Source: an uncultured Prevotellaceae bacterium | GTDB taxonomy: Bacteria; Bacteroidota; Bacteroidia; Bacteroidales; Bacteroidaceae | NCBI GenBank assembly: GCA_902771155.1 | Contig: CACXVS010000001.1 | Span: 62,001 to 126,000, forward strand | Reading direction: 5' to 3' | DNA: 64,000 nt | Shown: one piece after another, positions 31,530 through 41,115 of the stretch | How positions within the stretch are numbered: the stretch's first letter is position 1 | How the letters are laid out: each line of letters starts with the position of its first letter | Translations under genes and position numbers: made by a program | Notes under the pieces: generated by a model | Told to the model about the DNA's origin: nothing | Database searches by the model: none | The model's input: only the letters and a program-made list of their open reading frames with translations

Positions 31530-32426
31530 TTGAAGAAGAGATCTGTAGTTCGTCGAAAAGGGATCGGAACGACCCATACTTACCATGGTCCTCGTGGCCG
31601 TCGTAAGACGAATATCTTTGTGCGTTTTCTTCAAAAAGTTCCTTCATGGGGTTGGTGGATAGGTGGTGCAGCAGTTGTTGCAGGCTATATCTGGTTCTTC
31701 TATTATTTCTTCGTTTCTCCTTTCGGATTTCGATGGCGTGCCCTCTATGGCGATGTCAGCTATCCCGAAGGCTATGAGATCCACGGTATCGACATTTCCC
31801 ACCATCAGGGGCGCATCGACTGGGACGAACTCAAGGACAATGGCTCTATCAACAAGTGTCCCATCCGTTTCGTCATGATCAAGGCCACTGAGGGTGCTAC
31901 CCAGACCGATGAGAACTTCCGCGACAATTTCTATCAGGCCCGTGAGAATGGTTTTACCCGTGGTGCCTATCATTTCTATAGTGTCCATACACCTGCCGAC
32001 CAGCAAGCCTGGCATTTTATGAACACCGTAAAACTTGAAAATGGCGATCTTCCTCCGGTGCTCGACGTAGAACATAAGCCGAAGGAACAGACTGATGCCG
32101 AGTTTAAGAGTTCGGTACTCCAATGGTTGGACATGGTTGAGAAGCACTATCAGGTTAAACCTATCATCTATACTTATTTTAAGTTTAAGATGCGCTATCT
32201 CAACGACTCTATCTTCGACCAATATCCCTACTGGATAGCCCACTACTACGTAGATTCGCTCGAGTATAAAGGACAGTGGAAATTCTGGCAGCATACTGAT
32301 GTGGGGCGCCTCCCAGGCATCAAGGGCAATGTCGATTTCAATATCTATAACGGTTCCTACTATGATCTCCGTCAAATGACGATCGGATCCCAGGAATCTA
32401 TAGGTGAAAAGGCCTACAGCGAGTGA
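31530..32426 (+). CDS. membrane-anchored GH25 lysozyme-family protein
   Basis: The 298-residue protein has a basic N-terminal tail, one membrane anchor at about residues 40-65 (GWWIGGAAVVAGYIWFFYYF) and a GH25 muramidase domain in the periplasm. Catalytic acidic residues are placed as expected: HGIDISHHQG near residue 88, the DxE pair in VLDVEHKPK near residue 172, and NVDFNIYN at the end. It would cleave the glycan chain of peptidoglycan. It is the simpler relative of the MORN-containing GH25 protein at 22166; here the anchor is a membrane helix and there are no MORN repeats. A hairpin terminator follows 16 bases after the stop. Confidence 0.88.
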   Translation: MKKRSVVRRKGIGTTHTYHGPRGRRKTNIFVRFLQKVPSWGWWIGGAAVVAGYIWFFYYFFVSPFGFRWRALYGDVSYPEGYEIHGIDISHHQGRIDWDELKDNGSINKCPIRFVMIKATEGATQTDENFRDNFYQARENGFTRGAYHFYSVHTPADQQAWHFMNTVKLENGDLPPVLDVEHKPKEQTDAEFKSSVLQWLDMVEKHYQVKPIIYTYFKFKMRYLNDSIFDQYPYWIAHYYVDSLEYKGQWKFWQHTDVGRLPGIKGNVDFNIYNGSYYDLRQMTIGSQESIGEKAYSE

Positions 32427-32442
32427 CTTATTGAAGAAATAT

Positions 32443-32466
32443 CCCCAAATTCTTGTGAGTTTGGGG
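32443..32466 (+). terminator. terminator after the GH25 gene
   Basis: CCCCAAA (32443-32449) pairs with TTTGGGG (32460-32466) around a ten-base loop and is followed by AATTTTATATATTTTT. The T-rich tail also contains the next promoter box. Confidence 0.7.
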
Positions 32467-32475
32467 AATTTTATA

Positions 32476-32483
32476 TATTTTTG
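32476..32483 (+). promoter_or_regulatory. promoter -7 box of the HTCS-like regulator
   Basis: TATTTTTG lies four bases before the GTG at 32488. Transcription should start at or next to the initiation codon. Confidence 0.6.
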
Positions 32484-32487
32484 CAGC

Positions 32488-34935
32488 GTGAAGAAATATA
32501 TTTTGTCTTTAATTTGGGGTTTACTGCTGATTCCTTGTTTATCGGCATCGGCACTTGATCATCGGTTCTACGTCTATAATGCGGCGAACGGACTGTCGGA
32601 TAACAGTGTACAGACAATCAGTGTCACGAAAACGGGCAGGTTGGTGATTACCTCCATGGGGCAGATCAATTTCTTCGACGGACAGACATTTACTTACATT
32701 GATCCGAGTACTGAAAACGTATACCCGCTGAAGAATTACACGGGCAACTATCACTTGTATTTTGACCGCTATCATCACTTGTGGCTGAAAGACAAGCATT
32801 CTGTAACCTGCGTGAACCTCACTACAGAGAAGTTTGTCGAATCGATCGACCAGGTGCTGAAGGAGTTTGGGGTGAGTGAGAAAATCAAAGATTTGTTCGT
32901 GGATCACAAGAACATTGTGTGGTTGATGACCGACCAAGGACTCTTCAATGTGGATACAAAGCGCACATATCCGATTCGCAAAGGGCATGAGTTGCAGGAT
33001 ATGGATATCTTCCAGGAAAAGTATCTGTTGCTGTTTTACAACGACGGACTGATGGAGGTACTCGATTTAGAAACAGCTAAGGTCATCAAAGACGTAAGAG
33101 CCTATCCCGGTGACATGGCTGGAAGATTGAATCGTTCGTCGGTGCTGATGAACGATGACCATTCGCTGTTTCAAGTGAGAAACGGTCAGAAGGAGTCGAT
33201 CTTGGTTAGGCTCGACCCGCAGACATGGCAGTTCAAGACATTGTTGCAACTGCCTTACCACATGAACAACTTTGCTCAGCATGATAGCGTACTTTATGTG
33301 CCTTCATCGTATGGTTATTGGACTTACGATCTAAGGACAGAAAAGACGGAGCATATGGAGAAGTTGGTGATGTCGACTGGTGGGGAACTGCTGACAGATA
33401 TTAATACCATGGCCTTTGATCACCAAGGTGGACTGTGGCTTGGCACGCAGAGGCGCGGACTCTTGTATGCACGTCCTTATACGTCGCCTTTTGAAATCTA
33501 TCACTATAGTGATCCGAAGGCTCAGGAAATAGCGAAGATGATGCAATCCCTTGCTGAGCAAACCACCTACAAAGGCAAGCCGGCGAACTGTGTCTTTCGC
33601 GATTCACGAGGCTGGACATGGGTGGGAACATCATCTGGTTTGCAATTGTATAAGAAACCGAGTGATAATCTGCCCCAAATCTTCACACGACAGGACGGAC
33701 TGCTGAACAACGTGATTCATACCGTTATCGAGGACGACATCCATAATATTTGGGTGGGTACGAGTTACGGTGTGTGTTGTCTGCTGATGGATAACGACCA
33801 GCTGCGTTTTATCAACACCTATAACGAATGGGAGGATATTCCAAATGAGTCGTTTATGAACGGCAAATCCAAGAAACTGCCTGATGGCTCTATTGTCATG
33901 CAGACGTTAGACCATGTGATCAAGTTCAACCCCAACGAGATGCACACCCTTGATGATAGGGCCTTGGTAGAAGTGTATCCTAAGTTGGTCAGACTGATGG
34001 TGAATGGAAACGTGATTCGTACAGGTCAGGAGCTCGATGGTGACGTGATTCTTGAAAAGGCACTGAGCAGGACGGCAGAGATAAATCTGAACTACAACCA
34101 GAACTCGGTGTCGCTCACTTTCTCTGCATTGAATTTCTTCAGACCCCAGCAGACCTATTATCGTGTAAGGGTAAGGGGACTCGACGACACATGGCATGTG
34201 CTGACACGCTATAACTCGGGTGGACTGGTGGACCGTGTGGGACAACTGCACCTGCCGCTTGTATCTCTGAAGCCTGGCAGTTATACCATCGAGGTACAGA
34301 CATCACTGGTACCCGACAAATTTGATACTGTGCCCTATGAGTGGGTCGTCAATGTTCACGAGCCTTGGTGGCGCACCACGGGTGTGCTGGCACTGGCTTG
34401 TCTGATATTGTTGGCGCTGTTAGCTGTTAACGGCTATTTCTATCTGAGAAACACAAAGATGCGCACCCTGCGTAATAGTCAGGAACAGAGTGTGATTAAG
34501 CGTATCAAGAAATTCGCTGAGCGCGGCAGTATGCTAAGACAAGAGAAACTGGAGGCGATTCCCGAGGAAATACATGGTAATAAAAAAGACCCTCAGAACG
34601 AGTTGGATCCCGACTTTATGGATATGATGGTAAAACTGATGCCCACTGTATTGGCAAAGGAATCTGAAGAGATGACCATGCGTGAACTCAGCGATGCGGC
34701 TGGTATGAATGTTCAGCGGTTCTACCGTCTGGTAATGGCAAATATCTATAAGAATCCAAGGGAACTGGAAAAGCGTATGATGATCACGAAGGCGACAGGG
34801 CTGTTGGTTGATACGGAGATGGACATTCCTGAAATAGCCAGCCTCTGCGGATTCTCAACACCAAACTACTTTATCGCCACTTTCTACCATGAGAAGAAAA
34901 TGACGCCATTGGCATTCCGCAGGAAAAAGCGTTAG
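32488..34935 (+). CDS. membrane-spanning regulator: beta-propeller, Y_Y_Y and AraC-type HTH domains without kinase
   Basis: The 815-residue protein resembles a hybrid two-component system cut short. It has a signal sequence (KKYILSLIWGLLLIPCLSASA), about 600 periplasmic residues with two-component-regulator propeller repeats (AANGLSDNSVQTI, DHQGGLWLGT, DSRGWTWVGTSSGL, DDIHNIWVGTSYG), a Y_Y_Y-type domain, a membrane helix (GVLALACLILLALLAVNGYF), a short cytoplasmic linker and an AraC-type HTH (MRELSDAAGMNVQRFYRLV then IPEIASLCGFSTPNYFIATF). Histidine kinase and receiver domains are missing, so signal would pass straight from sensor to DNA binding at the membrane. The start is the GTG at 32488; the longer in-frame start at 32404 lies inside the GH25 gene and upstream of the promoter. 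Its end overlaps the convergent T9SS gene by 4 bases. Confidence 0.85.
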   Translation: MKKYILSLIWGLLLIPCLSASALDHRFYVYNAANGLSDNSVQTISVTKTGRLVITSMGQINFFDGQTFTYIDPSTENVYPLKNYTGNYHLYFDRYHHLWLKDKHSVTCVNLTTEKFVESIDQVLKEFGVSEKIKDLFVDHKNIVWLMTDQGLFNVDTKRTYPIRKGHELQDMDIFQEKYLLLFYNDGLMEVLDLETAKVIKDVRAYPGDMAGRLNRSSVLMNDDHSLFQVRNGQKESILVRLDPQTWQFKTLLQLPYHMNNFAQHDSVLYVPSSYGYWTYDLRTEKTEHMEKLVMSTGGELLTDINTMAFDHQGGLWLGTQRRGLLYARPYTSPFEIYHYSDPKAQEIAKMMQSLAEQTTYKGKPANCVFRDSRGWTWVGTSSGLQLYKKPSDNLPQIFTRQDGLLNNVIHTVIEDDIHNIWVGTSYGVCCLLMDNDQLRFINTYNEWEDIPNESFMNGKSKKLPDGSIVMQTLDHVIKFNPNEMHTLDDRALVEVYPKLVRLMVNGNVIRTGQELDGDVILEKALSRTAEINLNYNQNSVSLTFSALNFFRPQQTYYRVRVRGLDDTWHVLTRYNSGGLVDRVGQLHLPLVSLKPGSYTIEVQTSLVPDKFDTVPYEWVVNVHEPWWRTTGVLALACLILLALLAVNGYFYLRNTKMRTLRNSQEQSVIKRIKKFAERGSMLRQEKLEAIPEEIHGNKKDPQNELDPDFMDMMVKLMPTVLAKESEEMTMRELSDAAGMNVQRFYRLVMANIYKNPRELEKRMMITKATGLLVDTEMDIPEIASLCGFSTPNYFIATFYHEKKMTPLAFRRKKR

Positions 34936-36158
34936 TGGATGGAGAGTTGGTTGAAGGCTACCAACCGCCACGTGCGCATACCCGTACCTTTATAATATAT
35001 AAGGATCTGATAACGGTTTTCCGTTTGATAGAAGTTACCCTCTGATGGCAGAGGGTAGGCCTTGCCGTCGTTGTCAATCCATAGATATTGGTAGGAGTAA
35101 TAACCCAGTTTCTGCAGGATGGAGGCCGTATATAGGTCGTTCGTCTCGTCGTAAGCCATCTGATAGGTCTCTGGGACCTCATTGGTCCAACGGCCATCAA
35201 TCACAATCTGACCATCCTGGCGATAGGGTGATTTGAGACGGTAGTTCACCCAGACATAGTCGCTGATGATATCGTTTTCGCGGTTGTCGCTGTTGCGGAT
35301 ATAGAAACTGCCATTGGCATCCTCGTCGTAGAGATAGTTGGGACGAGGCTCACTGACAAAGGGGAAGGCCTGATAGTAGTCGCCATCCCACGAGATATGG
35401 TCGATACCCATTGTGGGGTGGGAGGGATCGAGCACTTCAAATTTACGGTATTCGTTGCCTGCGTCGAAGATCAGTTCCTTACGGTGTTTCCATTCCAGAC
35501 CATTCTGACTGACCGCACTGGGGCGCACATTCCTGCGCCAGGTGTCTTCACGGTTGTTTTGCATGACGACATTTTGCAGTTGCTCCTGTGGATCAGTCAC
35601 TTGTAGGGCACCGTATTTCAGTCCGAACTCCACCTGCTGGTGGCAGAGGTTGGTGTCAATGTCGGTATTGGTGCTGATGGCCATAGAGAGAGTCATGGCC
35701 TGTTCGGTAATCATGAAATCCACTGTAGCCACCACTTCGTCGGTATCATCATCGACAATGCTGAGCCGGTAGTTCCCGCTCAGTTTCAGACGACAGCGTT
35801 CGTTGGGGATGGTAAACTGGTAGTGGGTGTAGGGCACGGTGGTATTGATGGAATGCTCAAAATCTTCGATAACAATGTCGTTGAATCCCTCGAGCCAGTC
35901 GGCTTCGAAGAGTTCTTCTGAGGCGTTCCAGTCAGCCTCACAGTGTTCCAGTCGATAGACATAGCGATGGTAGTCGTGAGACAGTTCGTCGAAGCCGATA
36001 TGTAGATGGTCGTTGCCGTGGAGGCGCATGATGGCTGGTGAGAGCCAGTCTTGATTCACCACAGCCTGGAGAGACTTGACTTGCGGATCATAGATCTTGT
36101 TTCCCGCCAGCAATACCGTTGGCAGAAACAACAGGATGATCATCACTAATCTCTTCAT
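34932..36158 (-). CDS. type IX secretion system plug-domain protein (DUF5103)
   Basis: The 408-residue exported protein has a signal peptide (MKRLVMIILLFLPTVLLAG) and matches the DUF5103 family, which includes the Plug protein of the type IX secretion translocon. Recognisable parts are YDPQVKSLQAVVNQDWLSPA, the HYHRYVYRLEHCEADW-like segment near residue 60, and the C-terminal KLGYYSYQYLWIDNDG. In T9SS the plug closes the periplasmic side of the SprA channel. Whether this genome has a full T9SS cannot be seen here, and DUF5103 proteins also occur without it. It is the last gene of the long minus-strand run from purU and overlaps the fbp gene by 4 bases. Confidence 0.8.
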   Translation of the reverse strand: MKRLVMIILLFLPTVLLAGNKIYDPQVKSLQAVVNQDWLSPAIMRLHGNDHLHIGFDELSHDYHRYVYRLEHCEADWNASEELFEADWLEGFNDIVIEDFEHSINTTVPYTHYQFTIPNERCRLKLSGNYRLSIVDDDTDEVVATVDFMITEQAMTLSMAISTNTDIDTNLCHQQVEFGLKYGALQVTDPQEQLQNVVMQNNREDTWRRNVRPSAVSQNGLEWKHRKELIFDAGNEYRKFEVLDPSHPTMGIDHISWDGDYYQAFPFVSEPRPNYLYDEDANGSFYIRNSDNRENDIISDYVWVNYRLKSPYRQDGQIVIDGRWTNEVPETYQMAYDETNDLYTASILQKLGYYSYQYLWIDNDGKAYPLPSEGNFYQTENRYQILIYYKGTGMRTWRLVAFNQLSIH

Positions 36159-38137
36159 CGTTTTTCCTTAATGATTCCTAAGCGGTAGGCGTAGAGCAGT
36201 TCTTTAAGGTCGGCCACTTGGGCGCGCAGTTCCTCGCCCTTGTCAGTATCGGCCACAAGCATACGGTGGGATGACATCTCGACAATCTGTGTGGTTGACT
36301 TGATGTCGATCTCACGCACGATGGCATCTTGCTGAGAGGTGAACGGTTCGTGCTGAACAAGTTGGAAACCACGTGAGTGGTACACCAGCGTGTAGCCCGC
36401 AATACCCGTTTCGTGGTGATAGGCCTCCGAGAAGCCACCGTCAATCACCATCAGTCGTCCGCCAGCCTTGATGGGATTCTCACCTTTGGAGGCATGAACA
36501 GGCACATGTCCGTTGATGATATGACGGTTTTCGCCCTTCACACCGAAGGCATCGAGAATACGATCGCACACATCCGCAGAGTCGCGCAACTTAAAATAGT
36601 TGCCCTTTTCCTCCTTATAGGTTTCCTTGTCTTTCAGGAAATAGCGCTCGAAAGTCGCCATCTTCGACTTGTCGAAGAGGGGTGAGTCCTTGCCACACCA
36701 GAGGTAGAGGAAGAAGTCGCGGGCATAGTCTCTGGGGTATTCCTCGTTGGGACCAGAGAAGGCCGAACGGATGATCATGCCGATATGGTGCATCAACTCT
36801 TTGCCGCTGAACCTGACACCAGGATAAATCTCCACTTCCTTCAGTGTGCCATCGTCATTGAGCGGACAACTGGCATGGAAGAGCAGATTCGAGTTGCTGA
36901 TGGTGTACATACAGCCATGCGAGAGCAGTGTGCGGATATGTTTATGTAACTTTTCGCAGATGCGGAAAGAGTGGTGTAGCTTCTGCATGAGCAGTTCCTC
37001 ATCTTCTGTGAGCTTGTCGGGATCCAGGGGGTCAACCGTCGGGAAATGACAATGAACCATCTCGTACTCCTTGCCATCAAGGGTGCACACACTCCGTTCG
37101 TAATCGACATGATCGAAGAGACAACGGTCTTGCATCTGCCATTCCGGGCGACGACGGAAGATTCTGGCTTCTTCCTTAAACTGGATGACGGCGATGGCCT
37201 TGTGCATCTTGGCTGTCAGCTGACGTGTCTTCTCGTCCATCTGGTTGCCTGGCAGTATCCTGGGCAGGAACTCTTCGCAGGGGTCGTCGCCATACGTTTC
37301 GAGGGCGAAGGTGGCCAGAGGTACGAGGTTGATGCCATATTCCTCGATCGTGGCGAGGTTGGCATAGCGCAGACAGAGGCGCAGCACGTTGCAGATGCAG
37401 GCATTATTTCCGGCCGAGGCACCCATCCAGAGGATGTCGTGATTGCCCCACTGGATATCCCAGGAGTGATACTGGCGCAGGGTGTCCATAATGATATGTG
37501 CCCCAGGTCCTCTGTCGTAGATGTCACCAAGGATATGGAGCTGGTCGATGGCCAGGCGCTGGATGACATTACAGATGGCACAGATAAAGTCGTCGGCACG
37601 ACCGGTAGAGATAATCGTATCGACAATCACACTGACGTAAGCAGCCTTGTCGTTATCAGAGAGACTCTCGTGAAGCAGTTCTTCAATGATATATGAGAAA
37701 TCGGCTGGCAACGACTTGCGCACCTTCGAGCGGGTGTATTTCGACGACACGTCGCGACAGACTTTCACAAGCTGGTGAATGGTAATGCGATACCAGTCTT
37801 CAAGGTCTTCTTCGCGTGCCTTGATGATTTCGAGTTTCTGTTCAGGGTAATAGATCAGTGTGCAGAGCTCTTTCTTCTCGGCTTCACGGATATTGTTGCC
37901 GAAGAGTTCGTTGACCTTTCGTTTGATATTACCTGAGGCATTCTTGAGAACGTGTCTGAAAGCCTCACTCTCGCCATGGATATCGGCCAGGAAGTGCTCT
38001 GTACCCTTGGGCAATGCCAGGATAGCCTCCAGATTGATAATCTCGGTTGATGCATCTGCTATCGTCGGGAATGACTGTGAGAGCAGCTGCAGGTAATGCA
38101 TGTCTGTCGTAAGGTTGTTCGAAGCGTTAGTCGTCAT
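36155..38137 (-). CDS. fbp: fructose-1,6-bisphosphatase, class III
   Basis: The 660-residue enzyme removes the 1-phosphate from fructose 1,6-bisphosphate in gluconeogenesis. It is the class III type known from Firmicutes and Bacteroidota, with a calcineurin-like metal site: LADIHGESEAFRHVL near residue 45, HILGDIYDRGPGAH near residue 200 and QWGNHDILWMGAS near residue 235, and a later NGHVPVHASKGENP. Length matches the family (about 640-670). It starts in a 4-base overlap with the glycosyltransferase-like gene and ends in another with the T9SS plug gene, so the three are translated in series. Together with the PPi-PFK at 29786 it forms both directions of the fructose bisphosphate step. Confidence 0.96.
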   Translation of the reverse strand: MTTNASNNLTTDMHYLQLLSQSFPTIADASTEIINLEAILALPKGTEHFLADIHGESEAFRHVLKNASGNIKRKVNELFGNNIREAEKKELCTLIYYPEQKLEIIKAREEDLEDWYRITIHQLVKVCRDVSSKYTRSKVRKSLPADFSYIIEELLHESLSDNDKAAYVSVIVDTIISTGRADDFICAICNVIQRLAIDQLHILGDIYDRGPGAHIIMDTLRQYHSWDIQWGNHDILWMGASAGNNACICNVLRLCLRYANLATIEEYGINLVPLATFALETYGDDPCEEFLPRILPGNQMDEKTRQLTAKMHKAIAVIQFKEEARIFRRRPEWQMQDRCLFDHVDYERSVCTLDGKEYEMVHCHFPTVDPLDPDKLTEDEELLMQKLHHSFRICEKLHKHIRTLLSHGCMYTISNSNLLFHASCPLNDDGTLKEVEIYPGVRFSGKELMHHIGMIIRSAFSGPNEEYPRDYARDFFLYLWCGKDSPLFDKSKMATFERYFLKDKETYKEEKGNYFKLRDSADVCDRILDAFGVKGENRHIINGHVPVHASKGENPIKAGGRLMVIDGGFSEAYHHETGIAGYTLVYHSRGFQLVQHEPFTSQQDAIVREIDIKSTTQIVEMSSHRMLVADTDKGEELRAQVADLKELLYAYRLGIIKEKR

Positions 38138-39219
38138 ATTTTCAAGTGGTTATTGATCTGTTTGAGAATAGATTGCGTGAGTCGGTTGTTTTTTTGCGCG
38201 AGGGGCATGTAGCCCTCGTCGAGTTCTGTCTGCTCCTGCAGCACATGCATCAGACTCTCTGTATAGGCTATGAGCTTTTTCTCCTCGAGTGCTGATACCA
38301 ACAGGTCGTCGTTCACAGTGTCGCGATAGAGCTCGCGTGTCAGCTCTATCAGATGGAGCAGCAAGGGCTGCTTGTTGATCTTGGTGATCATCTTCATGAG
38401 GTAGGCTGTCTCGTCGCCCTGATAGTCGCCTATGATTTCCTTGAGCGGACGAGGTCGTGAATAGGTGTCAGGGAAGTAGGCTGCAATGCGCTCAGTGTCG
38501 ATAGCGGGCGTAGGCAGGTCGAGCACATTGATGCCGTAATCCACGTAGTTACGGATATTCTCGTGCTCAGCATAGACGAGCAGTCTGCGCCAGTCTATCT
38601 GTTGCGGGTTGTTGACACTACCTAGCGACAGGCACCAGCGACGATCGCCCATGATGCCGGCCTTGATGATGGTGGCCAGGGCTTTCCTGCTGGTTTCATC
38701 GAGTTGTTCGAGGGTGTTGGAATCCAACACCTTCTGATAGACGGCGAAGGTCTCAGAACACATCTGCTCGGGCTTGATGGTATTGGTGGTGACGGCGTTG
38801 TGGATCTCCTCCACACGTTTGTTCCATCCCAGTTTCAGGAAGTTGCTGCGTTCGAGCTTGCCCAGAGTGATGATGGCATAAGCGCTGGTGATGGTCTCCT
38901 TCTGCCAGAGCAGGGCATTGGTCACCTTCTCGTGAACAGGCTGCTGACTGAGCACCCAGGGCTCGAGCTGTCCGTGAGGGGTCACCACCACACGAGCTCC
39001 GCGATGCCTGGCTGTACGTGCTGCACGGGCCAGTTTTTGAAGACTGCACCCATGACAATGCAGAATGTCGGGCTCGTGCTCGATGATCAGCTGTCGGAGG
39101 TTCGACGCACTGTCGGCAGTGACGACTTCTTCGAGGCTATGCCTCATGCCGTCAGCCAGCAACTTGACGTGTTGCGCTATCAGACCGTCAGCCTTTGAAT
39201 AGATGTGTAATACTCTCAT
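38134..39219 (-). CDS. GT-B-type glycosyltransferase-like protein
   Basis: The 361-residue protein looks like a family 4 type glycosyltransferase in its first half: MRVLHIYSKADGLIAQH, PDILHCHGCSLQKL and RVVVTPHGQLEPWVLS, then ITLGKLERSNFLKLGW and EEIHNAVTTN. The second half does not show the usual nucleotide-sugar site (no E-x7-E); it is helical and charged instead. It may be a diverged transferase or one that works with a partner. Its start overlaps the GT2 gene upstream by 32 bases in another frame, and its end overlaps fbp by 4. The pairing with a GT2 enzyme suggests cell-surface polysaccharide or lipid-sugar synthesis. Confidence 0.65.
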   Translation of the reverse strand: MRVLHIYSKADGLIAQHVKLLADGMRHSLEEVVTADSASNLRQLIIEHEPDILHCHGCSLQKLARAARTARHRGARVVVTPHGQLEPWVLSQQPVHEKVTNALLWQKETITSAYAIITLGKLERSNFLKLGWNKRVEEIHNAVTTNTIKPEQMCSETFAVYQKVLDSNTLEQLDETSRKALATIIKAGIMGDRRWCLSLGSVNNPQQIDWRRLLVYAEHENIRNYVDYGINVLDLPTPAIDTERIAAYFPDTYSRPRPLKEIIGDYQGDETAYLMKMITKINKQPLLLHLIELTRELYRDTVNDDLLVSALEEKKLIAYTESLMHVLQEQTELDEGYMPLAQKNNRLTQSILKQINNHLKI

Positions 39220-39856
39220 GGGCGAATAGATTCTTCCAGAAGATACGCAGACGGTAACCCTGCAAGGTCTTTGCAGGTATTTGCTCCTCGTAGTATTTCA
39301 GGATCTCAAGAGCCTGGTCTTTGCGAATGATGATAAAGTCGTAACGTCCCCAGGCAAATTTCAGGCGACGGCGCTCTGTGATCTTCTTGAGTCGTCGTTC
39401 TGTCTTGAGAATGTGAAATCGTGCGTCGTGACAATCAGCGAAGGACTGCAGGGTCATGCCCTTTTTGGTGAAGTAGCCGAGTGTCAGTTCCGCATGCTTG
39501 TCAATCACTTCATCCATCACCTTCAGCACGTCTTCAGCCCAGGGCTTGTTACCGATCTTGGTGATGATGAGCCAGTCGTGTTTGGCTGCCTTAATGCCTA
39601 AGTTGATAGCCATCTTCTTCTTACGAATCTGTGGACTATGAGGCTTGGGCAGGAAGGTGGTATAGAGATGTGGGTAGTCTTCCTTCAACAACTTCAACAC
39701 ATCGGATGTCTCATCAGTTGATGTCTCATCGATGACAATGACCTCATAGCCTGGCTCATACTCCTGAGTGAGGAACATAGGCAGGTTGTCCCTGAGTTCA
39801 GAGGCCTGGTCGTAAACCGTCATGATGATAGAGAAACTACGTTCTTTCTGATTCAT
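39188..39856 (-). CDS. family 2 glycosyltransferase
   Basis: The 222-residue protein has the GT-A fold opening FSIIMTVYDQASELRDNLP, followed by EVIVIDETSTDETSDVL near residue 40 and a conserved basic stretch. The classic DxD is not clear; KIGNKPWAEDVLK occupies the corresponding position. The protein is short for GT2 but complete at the N-terminus. It would transfer a sugar in the cytoplasm, substrate unknown. It lies 47 bases after lysA, in a spacer rich in CTTTTTACC repeats, and overlaps the next transferase-like gene by 32 bases. Confidence 0.75.
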   Translation of the reverse strand: MNQKERSFSIIMTVYDQASELRDNLPMFLTQEYEPGYEVIVIDETSTDETSDVLKLLKEDYPHLYTTFLPKPHSPQIRKKKMAINLGIKAAKHDWLIITKIGNKPWAEDVLKVMDEVIDKHAELTLGYFTKKGMTLQSFADCHDARFHILKTERRLKKITERRRLKFAWGRYDFIIIRKDQALEILKYYEEQIPAKTLQGYRLRIFWKNLFAHESITHLFKG

Positions 39857-39903
39857 TTATTCTTTTACTTTCTTACTTTTTTGTCTTTTTACCTTTTTAC
39901 CTT

Positions 39904-41064
39904 TCACAGTTCGTCACTCATATAGCCTACAGGCAGACGGCGCAGGTTGTACTGCGAGGCCATGATCTCGCCATAGGCTCCGGCAGAACGGATGGCGAGC
40001 AGATCGCCGCGCTTGGTACCGTTCAGGTCGATCTGCTTGGCAAACACATCGGTGGATTCACAGATGGGTCCCACCACGTCGTAGGCCTGCAGGGGCTCCT
40101 CGCTTGTGATGTTCTCAATCTTATGGTAGGCCTGATAGAGGGCAGGACGGATGAGGTCTGTAAAACCGGCATCGACAATGGCGAACTTCTTCACAGCGCC
40201 TTGTTTCACATATAAGGTACGTGTAATGAGCGAACCACACTGTGCCACCACAGCACGTCCCAGTTCGAAGTGGAGCGTCTGTCCATTGCGCAACTTCAAC
40301 TTCTTGGCGTAGGTGTCGAAGTATGCCTTGAAGTCAGGGATAGGCAGACGGTTGGGATGGGCATAATCAACACCCAGACCACCACCCACGTTGATGTGCT
40401 CTACACGTATGCGATGCTTCTCAAGCAGGTCCTGCAAGTCATTGACACGGTTGCAGAGTGCCTCGAAGTCGCCCATGTCGAGAATCTGTGAGCCGATGTG
40501 GAAGTGCAGACCCACGAACTTGACATTCTGCATTTTCGAAGCCTCCTCAATCACCTTGAGCATGTCGTTCATGTCGATGCCAAACTTGTTCTCTGCCAAA
40601 CCCGTCGTGATGTTGGCGTGGGTATGGGCACCTACATTGGGGTTCAGACGGAATGCAATGCGCGCCACTTTACCCTTGGCAGCAGCCAACTCGTTGATGA
40701 CCTCGAGTTCTGGAATGCTCTCGACATTAAAGCAGAAGATGTCGTTATCGAGTCCTGCATTGATCTCCCAGTCGCTCTTGCCTACACCGGCGAAGACTAT
40801 TTTGTGGTTGGGGAATCCAGCCTTGATAGAGGCCTCGACCTCACCACCGCTCACGCAGTCGGCACCCAGTCCTGCCTCACGAATCAGTCGTAGCACCTTG
40901 GGATTGGCATTGGCCTTGACGGCATAGTGCACCACGAATCCCTCGTGACGCGAAGCCTCGTCGTTGATGGCACGCAGTGTCTGTCTCAACAACTCAGCGT
41001 CGTAGTAGTAGAAGGGCGTCTGTATCGACTGCAACTTCTCTATAGGAAATATTCCTTTTGCCAT
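39904..41064 (-). CDS. lysA: diaminopimelate decarboxylase
   Basis: LysA decarboxylates meso-diaminopimelate to lysine, the last step of lysine synthesis. The 386-residue PLP enzyme shows the barrel with Lys in HYAVKANANPKVL near residue 47, the phosphate-binding GGGLGVDY near residue 230, the active-site GPICESTDVFA with Cys near residue 335, and AGAYGEIMASQYN at the end. It is 51 bases downstream of lysC (aspartokinase) on the same strand, which puts the first and last enzymes of the lysine pathway in one operon. The spacer is made of TTTACC-type repeats. Confidence 0.95.
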   Translation of the reverse strand: MAKGIFPIEKLQSIQTPFYYYDAELLRQTLRAINDEASRHEGFVVHYAVKANANPKVLRLIREAGLGADCVSGGEVEASIKAGFPNHKIVFAGVGKSDWEINAGLDNDIFCFNVESIPELEVINELAAAKGKVARIAFRLNPNVGAHTHANITTGLAENKFGIDMNDMLKVIEEASKMQNVKFVGLHFHIGSQILDMGDFEALCNRVNDLQDLLEKHRIRVEHINVGGGLGVDYAHPNRLPIPDFKAYFDTYAKKLKLRNGQTLHFELGRAVVAQCGSLITRTLYVKQGAVKKFAIVDAGFTDLIRPALYQAYHKIENITSEEPLQAYDVVGPICESTDVFAKQIDLNGTKRGDLLAIRSAGAYGEIMASQYNLRRLPVGYMSDEL

Positions 41065-41115
41065 AGTCTTATATATGTGTTGTGTTGCCTATTTTACCTT
41101 TTTGCTTTCTTACCT

